Shown here: positions 8,404-20,345 of the stretch, piece by piece | Position numbering within the stretch: the first letter of the stretch is position 1 | Layout: each line of letters begins with the position of its first letter | Assembly: GCA_907163375.1 (NCBI GenBank) | Contig: CAJQUW010006836.1 | Coordinates: 1-64,000 of the forward strand | From: Prostheceraeus crozeri | Taxonomy: Eukaryota > Platyhelminthes > Polycladida > Euryleptidae | DNA length: 64,000 nucleotides | Reading direction: 5' to 3' | Notes under the pieces: generated by a model | The model's input: only the letters and a program-made list of their open reading frames with translations | Database searches by the model: none | What the model was told of the DNA's origin: nothing | Program-made: the position numbers and the translations under genes

Positions 8404-8660
8404 TTTTAAATGAATATTTTGAATAAATATTTTGAATAAATATTTTGAATAAATATTTTGAATACAATCTTCTGGTATATTGAGACTACGTGATATTTTG
8501 AGACAACTTAAATTTTCGTCTGCCTAAATTTTCAAAATTCTTAGACCACGTGATATTTTGAGACAACTTAAATTTTCGCCCTTCGGCCACGTGAAATTTG
8601 AAATCTACCTAAATTTTTGAAATTTTGATTTTTTTGAAAATTTTGAAAAACCCCCGCAAA

Positions 8661-8721
8661 AGTGTGACATCCGGCGCAAGCGAAGCAAAGCGAAGCGAAG
8701 CGTCGCGCCGGATGTCACACT
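8661..8721. repeat. Terminal hairpin at the Polinton right end
   Basis: AGTGTGACATCCGGCGC at 8661-8677 pairs perfectly with 8705-8721, enclosing a 27-bp GCGAA-type loop. The element therefore ends in a self-complementary hairpin rather than a simple blunt repeat. ATAAAC (8722-8727) follows and then piggyBac-derived sequence begins. Confidence 0.88.
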
Positions 8722-8727
8722 ATAAAC

Positions 8728-9372
8728 TACTGGTACCAACTTCGATTCGGTGACACCACTGGGAGTGGTTTAGCGCCGCGGCAGGGGTGCTCGAACTACA
8801 GTCGCACAGCCCGCGATGATCGCAAAGTACAATAGCAGTATGGGAGGTGTAGACCTCTTCGATCAACATGTCGCTACCTATCGCATTGCATTCCGGTCGA
8901 AGAAATGGTACTGGCCACTGATCATTCATGGAATTGATGCTGCTGTTTCCAACAGCTGGGTTATGTTCCGGTCATCAAGTGCACGAGCTACAGTCAGCTT
9001 GACTTTCGACGATATCTGGTCACAACATACCTGATGCGAGCTGCGGCAAGCAACGTCGCGAAGGTACTTCCAGCGCGAGTCCCTGGAAACGTGAGATTCG
9101 ACAATATGAATCATTTTGTTTCTTCTCGTCCAAATCAACGACGTTGTCAATTGGCAACATGCTCAGTGAGGCCTCGCACATTTTGCATCAAATGCAATAA
9201 AACTCTCTGCGTAGACTGTTTCATTACTTATCATACGAAACAGCTTCAAGGACAAGCTCAAGTGTATTTTAGCTATTTCTTCAGTTATTTTTCATTTGTT
9301 GAATACCGAGTTGTGTTACACTTTTTTTGTTTATATTGTTTAGACCGTTTAGAAAATCAACTTTTGCAGTGA
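8728..9372 (+). pseudogene. piggyBac transposase, C-terminal remnant
   Basis: The translation shows TNFDS...PLG, then YNSSMGGVDLFDQHVATYR and RSKKWYWPL. This is the conserved piggyBac block around the last catalytic Asp (GVDxxDQ). The Cys-rich C-terminal zinc domain follows (RRCQLATC...CIKCNKTLCVDCF). There is an in-frame TAG at about 8772 between the two blocks and a frame change between the DDE part and the zinc domain near 9030. The gene is dead. The family assignment is secure because both the DDE-end motif and the cross-brace Cys pattern are present. Confidence 0.85.
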
Positions 9373-9580
9373 AATAACAAATAGCCATTTTTCTCGAAAT
9401 TCGTGTTCTTTTTGCTAATGTTAACCGCGGGTGGCATCATATGAGATCACAGTGAAAAATGACCTTCCTGTCCTTTCTCAACAATAATATTTTGCATGTA
9501 TCTTGTTTGACATAAACCTAGTTTACTGACCAAAAATCACTTGTTTCCTGCAACCGCATCATGGTGCCGCTTCTAATGGG
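8728..9580 (+). mobile_element. piggyBac element, 3' part, interrupted by the Polinton
   Basis: Transposase C-terminal sequence starts right after the Polinton. The right boundary is proposed at ...CTTCTAATGGG followed by TTAA (9581-9584), the target site used by piggyBac, with terminal GGG as in this superfamily. The 5' half must lie beyond the Polinton's other end, outside the window. Confidence 0.7.
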
Positions 9581-9584
9581 TTAA

Positions 9585-12500
9585 GTCGCCACTACGGACA
9601 CCCTGCTATGCAGAAGACTTGTTTTAGAAATATAAATATCATGCAGCCAAAATAGATAAAAATACACAATAAATTCTTTTATCAGCCAAAACTAGTGCAT
9701 GAAATTGATAAAAAATTAACATCAGACACATTGAAAAGTGAGCTTATTGAAAATAAAGTTAGTTGCTAATTTATTGTTCGCCATGTATTAATGCCAAATG
9801 CACAAAGAGCAAAGGACACAGAAATGCGCCTATTATACTCTTTCACTACAATAAATTCGATCCAGGAAGTCGCTCTTCTTCAGAGGATATTCCGATCAGG
9901 GGGGATGATATTAACGAAGAAGAATGAAACTTGAGGCAATTTTTTATCTTAAATAGCGATTATTTCAATGATAAAATGCATGCATGACTTATTCAAGAAA
10001 ATAGCAAAGGCCTGCACGTATACTACGAGAGAAAAACATGAATTCTCTACGGACTCTGTATTTGAAAAATTCAACATTGATTTTTCTTAATGGAAAAAGT
10101 CCATTGTCAGCGATTAGTAGAGAAATTTATGCATCAAAAGTGGAGTTATTTCCTGGACAGGGAAATCGTGAACAAATTCATAATGAACAAAATTCCTTGC
10201 TTAATGTATTTGATACTGCATCTCTCATGCACTTGCGTTTTAATTCGATTCAATTCATTTTCGTTCACGTTTCAGCAGATTGATTTATTGTTCTCTTATC
10301 GAAAATGTGAAACGCAACGAATTGGAAAACAGAATGTCAAAGAAGGAATCGAATTGCATTCAAAGTCAACAAATGCAATAGATGCCATCCATTTCTTAAT
10401 CATGAAAGATTGCCGACATGGCATGCAAATAGCAATCTGCTTAAAAATCCAATTGCCATGAAAGTGATCAATATCTGGAATAGAATTCGGATTTCCTCTC
10501 ATTTTATTATTAATATAAGAATGGCATGGCGGTTTCATGCAATTAATTGAGTCAATGATGAAGGGATCCCAAAAGGATGTGTAACCTCTTATACAGAACA
10601 TCAACATTACCAGGCCGGCCTACTGAAGATTACGGAGGACATGAAACGACGATGATTGCTTTTACTCCAGACACTATCAGCGGGTGCCACGTCCAAAAAA
10701 ATGGAATTTGTACTTAAAAATCAGTAACTCTGAGCCCGGGTCAGTTCCAACTCTGCTTCAATCTCCTTGCAATTGGATTGTGCATCGTGTATTCTGTGAT
10801 CCTGTTAGACAAGTTGAGGAACCGGTAGAACTCAGCAGACATGCAGAGTCGCAGCACGTGGTGCATATCATTCCATAAATGTCTCATCGTCAATAGAGCT
10901 GCGAGCTACAATTTAGGCCCTATACAAATTTCCAGACAATGTCTGAGATGAATTTACGAAAAATATAGAATCGAACCACTCCTGTCCCTTCTAGGCCTAC
11001 ATCATGAATGCAAGATGGAAGTGTTCTAATCTTAGTATATTTGACTTAGACCATTGACTTTGATCCTCTTCGCTTCACGAGAAATGCGTTTGTCATTTGT
11101 TTCGTTTATTCGTTCATCGTTCAGCTGAGCAGATGTTGACCAATACAAACAGTGTCTGGCCTTTTTTCAGAACGCAGTCGAGTCGATCAGTTAGTTGTTA
11201 GTTCTCCTCTTCCTTGTTGACTTTTTCCCATATCCTTTATTTTCATGACAATCATCATGAGGAAAGACCGCTCCTCGATCTCTTCCACAGACAGTCCTGC
11301 CTGTTTTGACTATCACTCATAGCTTTAGACTTCAAAAATATAATGTAATTAGCAAAACAATGTATCTTGTCCATTGTACATAAACATTGCTAAATCAAGA
11401 CGCATTTTTACTGATCAATTAGTATAATTTCTATCAGTCCCCTTTGAAAAATAGAGTGGTATGGCTTTGCTAAAACGTAGGCAATGCAGTGCGCATAGCA
11501 TTGTTATTAAATTCTCTACATTGTAAATTGTATCAAATTACGGAAGCTTGCTGATTTTGACTTCGAAAGCTGAATTGGCTTCGTAGTCAAACGTCTACAA
11601 TGTAGACGCTTGCGCGTAAAGTCTCATTTTATAAACAGCCAGTACAACAGGCCTTTCGAAAAATGGTCAACAAATAATTATTACAAAATGCACAAACGTA
11701 ATTACCATCAATCTGCAGAGGGATTCTCCCCTATCAACGCATAAAACTAACCTTGCATGCACTTACAGAAGCGTCATTTTGTAATTGGTGGACATTTCAT
11801 TTTTTTCTATTCAAAATCAATTTCATATTTTCGACATATTTTAGATACTTTTTCGTTTTAATGCTTTATGATGGAGGTTGATGAAGAAGAACTAACTATG
11901 CTGTGAATCCTCTTGCATATACACTCACTCACACATGTTTATTTACCATCAATTTTGATTTCAAAATCATTCTTTGAAAACTCATTGCTATCGACTTGCA
12001 ATCAAACCGTAATACGATAGCGGATGTTAATGAATGAATACTTATCATGTACCTGCTGAGTCTATGCGAAATGACTATTTGTAAGAATGTCATCGTTAAT
12101 TTTGAACTTTTTAAGAAAGTTTAAGCAGGTTACATTCAAATGCATTCATCTTTTGCTTGTGTTTATCATTGAACAAAGTAACCCAATGTTTGCCTGTCAT
12201 CAATATGTCTTCAGTTCAACTGCATTTATCCGTACATTCAAGTCAGAAGACGGCCTTTATAAACAGACTTTTGAAAAACGTCATTCGATCTCCTGCAGTT
12301 CTTAGTGCTCCTAAGATACACAACATCTGCTAAACAAAAATTCATAGTGAAAACTGTTAACATAAACAGTAGCAAGAGAATAAACATTCAATAAACACAA
12401 TTTTGGAATTTCTAGAACATATCTCAGTGTTGGATTGCCCTGAGATACAGTCAAACCACATGCACAAAAGTCATGACGATCATGGTGTCATTTACAAAGC

Positions 12501-15500
12501 ACTTTTGACTTATTAGTCGTGTCTATGAATTCAATTATAATTCAAATTCCTTCACTGACTGCGACAGAAGACATTATGAAGATTGCGTTTTAAGAAGCAA
12601 CAAGTTAACGCTTCGGGGACCAAATGCGCGCAAAGTGTCGTTGATCAGAAAGATTACATAATTGGAGCATATTTACATGAACATTTGGTCGTGAAAGGGT
12701 TTTAACGATTATATTTGCAAGATCAATATTATGATGAATGAATGAATTCTGTGTAAAATGTACTAATCATTGTCAATTACTGATTAAGTAATGTTGTCCT
12801 ACATGTATAAACAAACATGGGGTGCGCGCTTTGTAGGAAGCTGATAGGAGCCGCGCCTAACATTGGACGGTCATGCTTATGTTCGCGAGCAGAGAGGGCT
12901 GAAATCAATAAAATGAGCAGAAAAGAATTGCTGCTATTCAGAAATTTTCGGCATATGTCACTCTTTTAGCGGTTCTAACACAGGTATCAAGTCTTCAGGT
13001 GAAGATCATCCTTCTTCGAGGCACTTCATGACTAGACATACATGTACATGTATTTACCACTAATAAGTATTAGGTCTTACTCGTAAAGATGCGGAGATGC
13101 TTGTAACAAACGTCCTCTGATTCTTATTCGTCATGATTTCTGCATGGAATATACTCGTATATGAGGATATCTACACTTGGAGAGGTATAGGTACCTGACC
13201 TTGAAATATCTAGAAAAAATTCCGTGTTTAGACCTTTAAGCAAATGTCCAGTTAGTCACTCCCGCATATATCAGGACATCCGAAAATATTGGCTGGTGAG
13301 GGGATTTGAGCATCTTTCCTTTGAGTCATTTGATGAGTGGCGATCAAGCATTCGCTTCATTTCTTCACAGCCTGCCCACAAAGTGGTTATTCTGGAAATG
13401 AACGAGAAAATGTGGTTTGTCGAAAATTAAGCTGATCGCAAAATGCCGTTGATCGCAGCCATTTCAAAATACCATCAGTGTTGCCTTCAAGTCCTGTTGT
13501 AGAGAAATCTTTAGCATACACGATATCGTCGCCACTGATTGTTGGAATAGGCAGTCTTTTGACAACAAACTCTGAGAAATTCGTTCCATATGAACATTTC
13601 TCCCGAGACTTCTACTCGCATACGTGTGTACTTCTGCAATTTTTTCAACAAAGTGACACTCATCCTCCTTCTTATACATGATAACATGGGCAGTTTTGAA
13701 CTTGAACAATAGTGCATGCATAGTGGGTTTTGAAGCTTGAAAAAGAATTCAAATTATTTAAAATCATCCTAACAAACTTCAATAAACAGATAAGCCAAAT
13801 TCAATTCATTGTTTATTGAAAAAGATTCACAGAAGGCTTATTTTACAGCATGCGTGAACTATTTCAGGGCCTTAACTTAAAAAGAAATGCGAGCATGGTG
13901 CGTTCACAAAACATAGTACTCGTATTTCTAATGATGTGAACGAATGTACATGACTCCATAACATCAGATATGAAACAGCTATCAAACACCAGTGTGTCAC
14001 TCAAAAATTGTCACTACATAATAACCTGTCTATAGGACAAAGGTAGGCTTGCATGTACATATCGGGCATGTTCGATTTTAAACTTCTGATTTAAGGTACT
14101 TCTCCTGAACAGAGAAAAGAAGAATTTTTGTTTTGAGCAGGCAGAATTCACATTCCTAAATAGCAGAAAATCGATGTAACTGGTGGCAATTCATTCAATG
14201 AAATATTTTGCGGCATCACACAAGAACTGCATGATTTATTGAAAAGGAATGTATCTTCTTAGCCGGATACATTTCATGTGCTTCAGGAAGCGTCTACAAT
14301 CCTCTGTGGGGTTTATATTCGCACACTCGAGAGAATTTATTTGCTGACTTTACATGGTATTCATTTCGCCTGAGTTGCTTCATTTTCTATTTTATGACAG
14401 TCATTAAAGTTACGTAGTGGTTGCGAAGAAACTTTTACTGATGAGCAACAAAACTTTCAATAACGCGAGCGCTTTCATGGCCTCTAGTCATGCGCACAGC
14501 AACCGAGAAGATGACAGAGTGATTATGTGCACAAAACGAGACGTTTTCACAGAACAAAGAGAAAAATATCATGATCGGAATTGTTTTAATCTGTTTCACT
14601 TTCAATTTTGTCGTCATAGCTTTCAAATTGCTCAATAAATGTTTTAATTGGAAATTATGATTGATACGGTAGATATAGTGGTAGAGTCATTGCATGTTAC
14701 CCATGTTCTATTTCTAGATATTGCAAGTAGTGAAGAAAACGGCTTTTTATGCAAATACAAAGGGACCAGTCTGAGATGCGCGCATGCAGGACTTTTGCAG
14801 ATCAGTAATCAGTCAGGAACATCGACATCATGCCAAGAAATTATATACAAGCATCACCAGTTGTGTGTCTCGATTACCAGTGTGTACTGCCACGAACAAA
14901 TGTAGCAAAATGATAACATATAAGTTCATGATTGATGCGTAAATGCGTAATGCCAAGTATACATGCAATGTGGTGCTTCTTACAGCCTAAACGTCATATT
15001 CATTATTTCCAATTATTTTTTGAAGCGTTCCTATTACCAATTTAAATTTGGGAGTTTTATTTGTGAAGCCGCTATACGCTTGCATGTGGGTTTATAAATG
15101 AATTAATCCCTATTAAAAAGACAATTGAGTGACACGATGCATCTGTATTCATCAAAATGAAGAAAAAGTTTATTCATGCTATTCATTTTTGTAAAATTTA
15201 ATATAAACTGCTGTAGCATGATGCGTTTAATGACAGTTTCAGATAGTATAGACAGAGTTTTAAAAAGGGCAAAAAGGCGGCTCGGCATTCTGAAGCCGAT
15301 CTCTTTATTTCTGTTTTTCTATGTAAGATGCATTATTTTCATTTTTTTGTCTCATATTTTTCTTCATTTATTCCGCTACAGAAATATCTCATCGAACCAT
15401 GATTTAACTGTGCCTAATTTTACAAGTAATTTTCTAGTCAATGGAAGTCATATAGGCCTATACATTTACTAGGCCTACAGCATGCTATAACAAGCTACTG

Positions 15501-16720
15501 ATATGAGCATGTTTAGGGCCGAACACCAAATACTGTCTCGTTTAGTCGATCTAGTAGTGACAAGACCAAAGTGGACAAGACACTTCCGAAAGAAAAATCA
15601 TTTACATGCATATCTATAAAGGTGTCCTACATTGTCAAGAGAATGCATTTGCGTGTCTGGATGTCTATCTGTTTCATGATATGTTTAAAATTTTATGATT
15701 GCTTTAAGTATTCAGTGATTTCTTAATTACTATCTGTACAATTTTGAAAGAATCATTATTTGACACTACTTGATAATTTAAACAGTAACTACTGATAAGC
15801 TGTTCGTTAGATTTGAGGAATAATTATGACTTAGACTGCACTTTTTGCTTTATTCTGAGGGAATACTGTCTGCGTTGTGGGACTGCTAATCGCTATTCTG
15901 CCAATGCCAGCTAAACGAGATACATTGTGTAACAGAATAAGAAAATAATTTGAAAAAGTTGTGGTATTCCAGCAAGTGAATTAATACTTAAATGATACAG
16001 CGACTGAATTTCCAGTTTGACCTCTTACCTGAGGAGAGGATTCTGATCCAATTCGAGATTCACCTGGATGTGACTATTTGACTGTTGGCATGTCATCAAT
16101 TATGTCCTAACTATTGTAGTCGTGCTTTTTCAAATCTCGGGATCTCGACAGATGCAAATAATGAAATCATGACAGAATCTCAAAAAATACAATGGGTTGC
16201 GGAATCAGTAACCTATTCCGAAACCTGCCATTTCAAAAGAAATCCAAATGTATGCAAGCTTGTAATGTATTTGAGAAGGAAAACGTCGTGAGCGATCAAA
16301 AAGATGGGTGTTTGACGAATTTACGAGGCATGAGTAACCTGAGTAACATACTCGTAAATGCTATAATTCTCTTAGGCCTATGATAACATGACATATACAG
16401 TTGGGGTTTGGGGTGACATACAATTTGTGGCACATAATCTATAATTTGAGAGCACTATAAGTCAAAATCACTATTAATTTATGTTTTGTCTCACATCAGA
16501 ATTAACTATGTTAAAAAGTTTGACTGTTAGTGCAATTATATAGCAACCATTATAGGCTATCTTTAGGCTAATCAATTAAAAGTGCTTCAGAGACATTCTT
16601 TAGATAGACTACCAAGTCAAATACCATCATATTTCATTTTTACTTCTTTTTTTAGTTTTTCTCTTTTGTGAACAAAATTGCAATAGTGCAATGATGCTCC
16701 TAAACAAAGCTAATGCCATG
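9585..16720. other. Non-coding stretch without recognisable genes
   Basis: Both strands show only short, composition-driven open frames. At ~10760-10890 there is a degenerate match to the MITE at 17820-18184 (shared GAACTCAGCAGAC / GAACTCGGCAGAC context). CGTCTACAATGTAGACG near 11590 is a 17-bp palindrome. Nothing else is supported. Confidence 0.5.
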
Positions 16721-16885
16721 ACCGGCGCTGGTGGCTTTGTGGCAGAGTGTTTGCTCTGCGACCGGAAGACCTGGGTTCAAACCTGGGCCTAATACTACAG
16801 TGCATTAATAAAATAGGTCTACTCTGTATTCTTCCTAAACACTCAGCAAAAAAGTGAGAGTGGGATAAATAAAAAGAATTCTATC
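16721..16885 (+). repeat. tRNA-derived SINE (head and short body)
   Basis: The head has an A-box-like TGGCTTTGTGGCAGAGTG and a good B box GGTTCAAACC (about 16776), spaced as in tRNA genes. It is followed by a non-tRNA body and an A/T-rich tail (GGGATAAATAAAAAG). The T-arm cannot pair properly, so a working tRNA is unlikely. These are the internal RNA polymerase III promoter elements expected for a SINE. Confidence 0.6.
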
Positions 16886-17819
16886 ACATGGAAGAAAAGT
16901 ATACCGCTTATCGAGAAAAAACCAAGGTTTACTAATTGCTTTTGAAATTAATTTTTCAAAGCCTCGAGGTATTTAAACATGATGCCTGAATTTAACATGT
17001 TTTTGCAGGTCAATAATAATTGACCTATAACTGAAGGTGACTAATATTTTTACTGAAGCCACCGGTGCACATTTCTTCAATTAAGGACAGTCTCTCTTAA
17101 AATCAAAATATCAGACACTGCTACTCGGAATGAGGGTAGTGTTAGAAGAAGTGATTTGACAGCAGGTGAGCTTCTCTAAGTTTTGAGGGTTCATTTAATA
17201 TCTCTTGTGCTTCTTTACAGCAACTTTGATTTGTTGACCATAAAGTGATTCAGAATTATGAAATCATAGATGTCAGCTTAGTAGAATTACATAAGTGGAC
17301 TTAGAAATTCGAAAATATAATCGCTATGCGAAATTGGCGCAATAGGAAATTGTGGACCAAAGAAATATTTTCAGGACCGAAATCTGCCAAGCATTGATAA
17401 ATCCATCATATTTATGATTGAAAAAGCCTCTTGTTTCTAAAACGCTCTTGCTCAAAAATCCCATCACATTTTCAAATTTAAAAATCCCAGGTAGGGGAGG
17501 CGGGACTGAAATGGGCACCCTAAAGGGGTTTTCAGACTTATTCTTTACAAAAGCAATTATTTTCTTCCCGGGACAACTCACAGGGCAAGAACAGCGTATC
17601 AGACAACTCTACAAAATAGATGGAGGTTCTAGGATCCATAAGAAAAAAACTAAAAGCGTCAAAATACCCATTTAGCCCCATAGCACGGGGTGATGTGAGC
17701 ATAAAAACTTGGGGCTAAATGTGTTTTTCATATTTTGACTTATTAAATGATGTTTACCAACGGTTTTATAGTCTCCTATACATGATGGGTTGAATGGACC
17801 ATGACAATATCGGCTGTTA
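16886..17819. other. Non-coding stretch
   Basis: No gene, RNA or element ends were found here. Overlapping short open frames on both strands around 17324-17675 look like chance. Confidence 0.45.
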
Positions 17820-18184
17820 GTCCGGCAGCCAGAACGAGTTTCTGCAGGGACCGAGGCCGAAAGTGAGACTTTCACAGAATGATGTGCACCCTATGAACAT
17901 GACAGGAAATGACCTGAAAACATTCCATGCCAAAAATTATAACTCTGGGTTAAGTACTTTTCGTTTAATCAGAGAAACCATACAAAATTTCATTTTAGAC
18001 AAAAACTGCAATCTGCGTCCCATTGGATTTGCATGTGTTTTTCTTTGATCATGTCTGACAAGAAGAGGAACTCACTAGAACTCGGCAGACGTGCCGAATT
18101 GTAGTAGGCATAGGGTGCACATCATTCTGTGAAAGTCTCACTTTCGGCCTCGTTCCCTGCAGAAACTCGTTGTGGCTGCCGGAC
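17820..18184. mobile_element. 365-bp MITE with long terminal inverted repeats and TA target
   Basis: The terminal inverted repeats are about 77 bp, starting GTCCGGCAGCC, with only a few mismatches between 17820-17896 and 18108-18184. Each end is flanked by TA (17818-17819 and 18185-18186), as for Tc1/mariner-type insertion. The ~210-bp interior is non-coding. The long arms would let a transcript fold into a strong hairpin. Confidence 0.8.
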
Positions 18185-18675
18185 TATGTACATTGGTAGT
18201 TAAACAAGGTTTCTTTCACATTGCCTGAAAAGTCATGAATCATCATTTTACTCGGTTTTGCACTTGTCACAAAATAACAAACGTTGCATGAATCGCCTTT
18301 TCATTCATGCCACACCACTCATGAGCCGAAGTCTTATACGGCATTTGGAGCAAAGGTAAATCAATCATCGCGGTTTATTGTCAATCGCCACCGATAACAT
18401 GCATGTAAGAGTGCAAACAACACATGGTAGAGTCATTCTTGAATTGAAACTGAGTAATCATCAATTACTAGGAGATAGGAAATGACACTTGATAGCCTAC
18501 TGACATGTTTCAAGCGCTGTAAGGGCAAACTGAACTGATGCTAATCTCAGAAGCAAGATACTTAAGAACTTTAAAAGAAGAATTTATGTCATTTAGTTCG
18601 CTATCTAACCTTCTAATGCAAACTTGAAAACAATAGGCCTGTCTCTTTCTGACAAATTTCATGGTTTGGTGCATT
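18185..18675. other. Non-coding stretch between two transposons
   Basis: No gene, RNA or element ends were seen. Short open frames starting near 18510 on the reverse strand have no recognisable domain. Confidence 0.4.
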
Positions 18676-19131
18676 CCCACTACAAAAAGATTCGTCGGAA
18701 AGACGTCGGAAAAAAGTATGGTAGTCGGAAAAGGTCCGGAAATTTTTTTGACCCTTGACATGCTAATTCGGACCTCATTTCTTTGAATTTATGCAGAGAT
18801 TGTGATAAAAGTGGCTTTTTTGATTGAATCAATTTCAGCATAGACATTGAAGACATGGACGTGCGGATATGATTGTGATGACATTGATTACTCAAACAAG
18901 CTTCAAAATGGGAAAAGGAAAATATATAACACTTGATTCCTGATCAATTGACGTTTTCATGTAATTCCATAGACATCCTACTTGTGAAATAGCAGGTAGG
19001 AGGCCTAGGGTGTCCTTTTTATAATGAGGCTTCGGTTTCCGACGTCGAACTGACCATCAGCCATGCGGACATTCTGTTCCTCGGAACGAGTTCGTTTTCG
19101 ACTTCGGACCGACGTATCTTTTTGTAGTGGG
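18676..19131. mobile_element. CACTA-like non-autonomous DNA transposon
   Basis: CCCACTACAAAAAGAT (18676) and its exact complement ending at 19131 bound a 456-bp segment. The next ~20 bases (CGTCGG-rich) are also imperfectly inverted. CACTACAAAAA is typical of CACTA/EnSpm termini. A clean target duplication was not found, so the exact ends are uncertain by two bases. No transposase is encoded. Confidence 0.65.
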
Positions 19132-20261
19132 TTGTTTGAATCTCTTCTCTTTCCATCGAATTCTTATAAACTTTTTACATTGATTCATCGTTCCATTTAT
19201 GTCTTTAGAAATCTCTCATAGATTCTGGGTATTTGTCTGGAAAATAAGCATGTCAGAAATAATAATAGTGATGATAAAAATGCACTGCCCATTTTATCCC
19301 AGTGATGTTTCAGGACTGGGGCTATATGGGCACTTTTCTTAGACTCGCATTTTACGGAAGCTATCAATCGTGGGCGTAAATGGAAGTTATATCGCATACT
19401 ATTACGATGACGGAACAGTTTTCATTTGCCTCGAACAATCACTCTACACAGAATGAGAGGCTTAGCCAAATAAGAGCCTGATTTCATTGTCGTTACTTCA
19501 GCGATCAATTTTGTGCATTATTTTCGTTACCCTCTTAGTGCGTGTTTTCCTCGAATGAACTGCGCTGCCACTGCGGATAGACAATTACCATCACTAGTTC
19601 TCTGTCGAATTTGAAGTTCATACGTGCAACGGGTCCGGAGCTAGAGGCCGAAGAACTCAAATAACCTATATTAGTCCACTACCCTACATGTGTCTTTGAA
19701 AACCGCCTTCTTACTGAAGAGCCTTTTCAAAAACGTTTAGCGTCTACCTTGCGTGGTTGATTGTATTAAATATAATAAAATTCATGGATGCCGACCGACA
19801 GCGTTGGAAAAACTTGGTCGACTTATGTTCCCGACGGAACAAGCTGGACAGAAGTCTACGGTAAGTAAGTAGAATTGGGACTGAGAATTGGTTCCTTTGG
19901 TCGCGTGTCACACTTGGACTAGCCGTAAACACCCTGGCTGCGTTGAAACTGTAACAGCAATCGGATTTGTAATTGTGTTGGCGCAAAGTCGGGTTGGACT
20001 TATTTTCATTTACAGTTTATGTGCATCTTGCATGTGTGTGAACACGTCTTGTTTGATTGTGTCAGCTTGAACATCATTCGCATGCTTACTGAAAGCGGCG
20101 CATGATTACAAGAAAATGGGACGCAAGTAAATGACACTGAAGAAAATATTCCGTTAAACTAATGAACAGAAGTTCTCTAGAATATTACAATGTCATCATG
20201 TTGCTACTGTCAATGAGAAAGTAGTATTCATATAGTGACTACATATTATTTTGCTCAGTGA
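19132..20261. other. Non-coding stretch
   Basis: Only short open frames without recognisable domains or repeat ends were seen. Nothing supports a gene. Confidence 0.45.
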
Positions 20262-20345
20262 ATGTGGCGACGAGCCACAGCTTAGGGGTTAGAGCGTGAG
20301 ACGGAAGCTCGCTCAGTACCCGCTTCGATGAAAACGCCCGCATTG
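20262..20345 (+). repeat. Degraded tRNA-like SINE head
   Basis: CAGCTTAGGGGTTAGAGCGT resembles an A box, and a decayed B box (GCTTCGATGAAAAC) lies about 35 bp downstream. The spacing fits a tRNA-derived sequence. The stems do not pair, so this is a SINE head or tRNA fossil rather than a working tRNA. Confidence 0.45.

Larger units (their letters stand above)
1..8721 (+). mobile_element. Polinton/Maverick (adintovirus-like) element, right part
   Basis: This is a large virus-like DNA transposon whose left end lies outside the window. It carries a double jelly-roll capsid-like gene, an adenain-like protease, a retroviral-type integrase, a parvovirus-type phospholipase A2 domain and small hydrophobic virion-type proteins. 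That set is the Polinton/adintovirus signature. Protein-primed DNA polymerase B and the packaging ATPase are not seen here and would have to lie to the left, if present. The right end is a 17-bp perfect hairpin ending at 8721, followed by ATAAAC (8722-8727), which has the 6-bp length of a Polinton target duplication. Beyond it lies a piggyBac transposase remnant. The long open reading frames suggest a fairly young copy. The right arm is present twice in tandem. Confidence 0.87.
5817..8727 (+). repeat. Tandem duplication of the Polinton right arm
   Basis: Unit 1 is 5817-7328 and unit 2 is 7329-8727. Both run from CTGCAATCCGGGGAAGTGG through the 119-bp array, the small reverse-strand gene and the terminal hairpin, to ATAAAC. 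They are nearly identical apart from array copy number (5 versus 4) and small repeat-length changes. Because each unit ends in the host-derived ATAAAC, the duplication looks like an event after insertion. Confidence 0.88.

Noticed and set aside
16721-16795. Possible functional tRNA gene
   Set aside because: The boxes are good, but the T-arm and acceptor stems cannot pair, and a SINE body follows.
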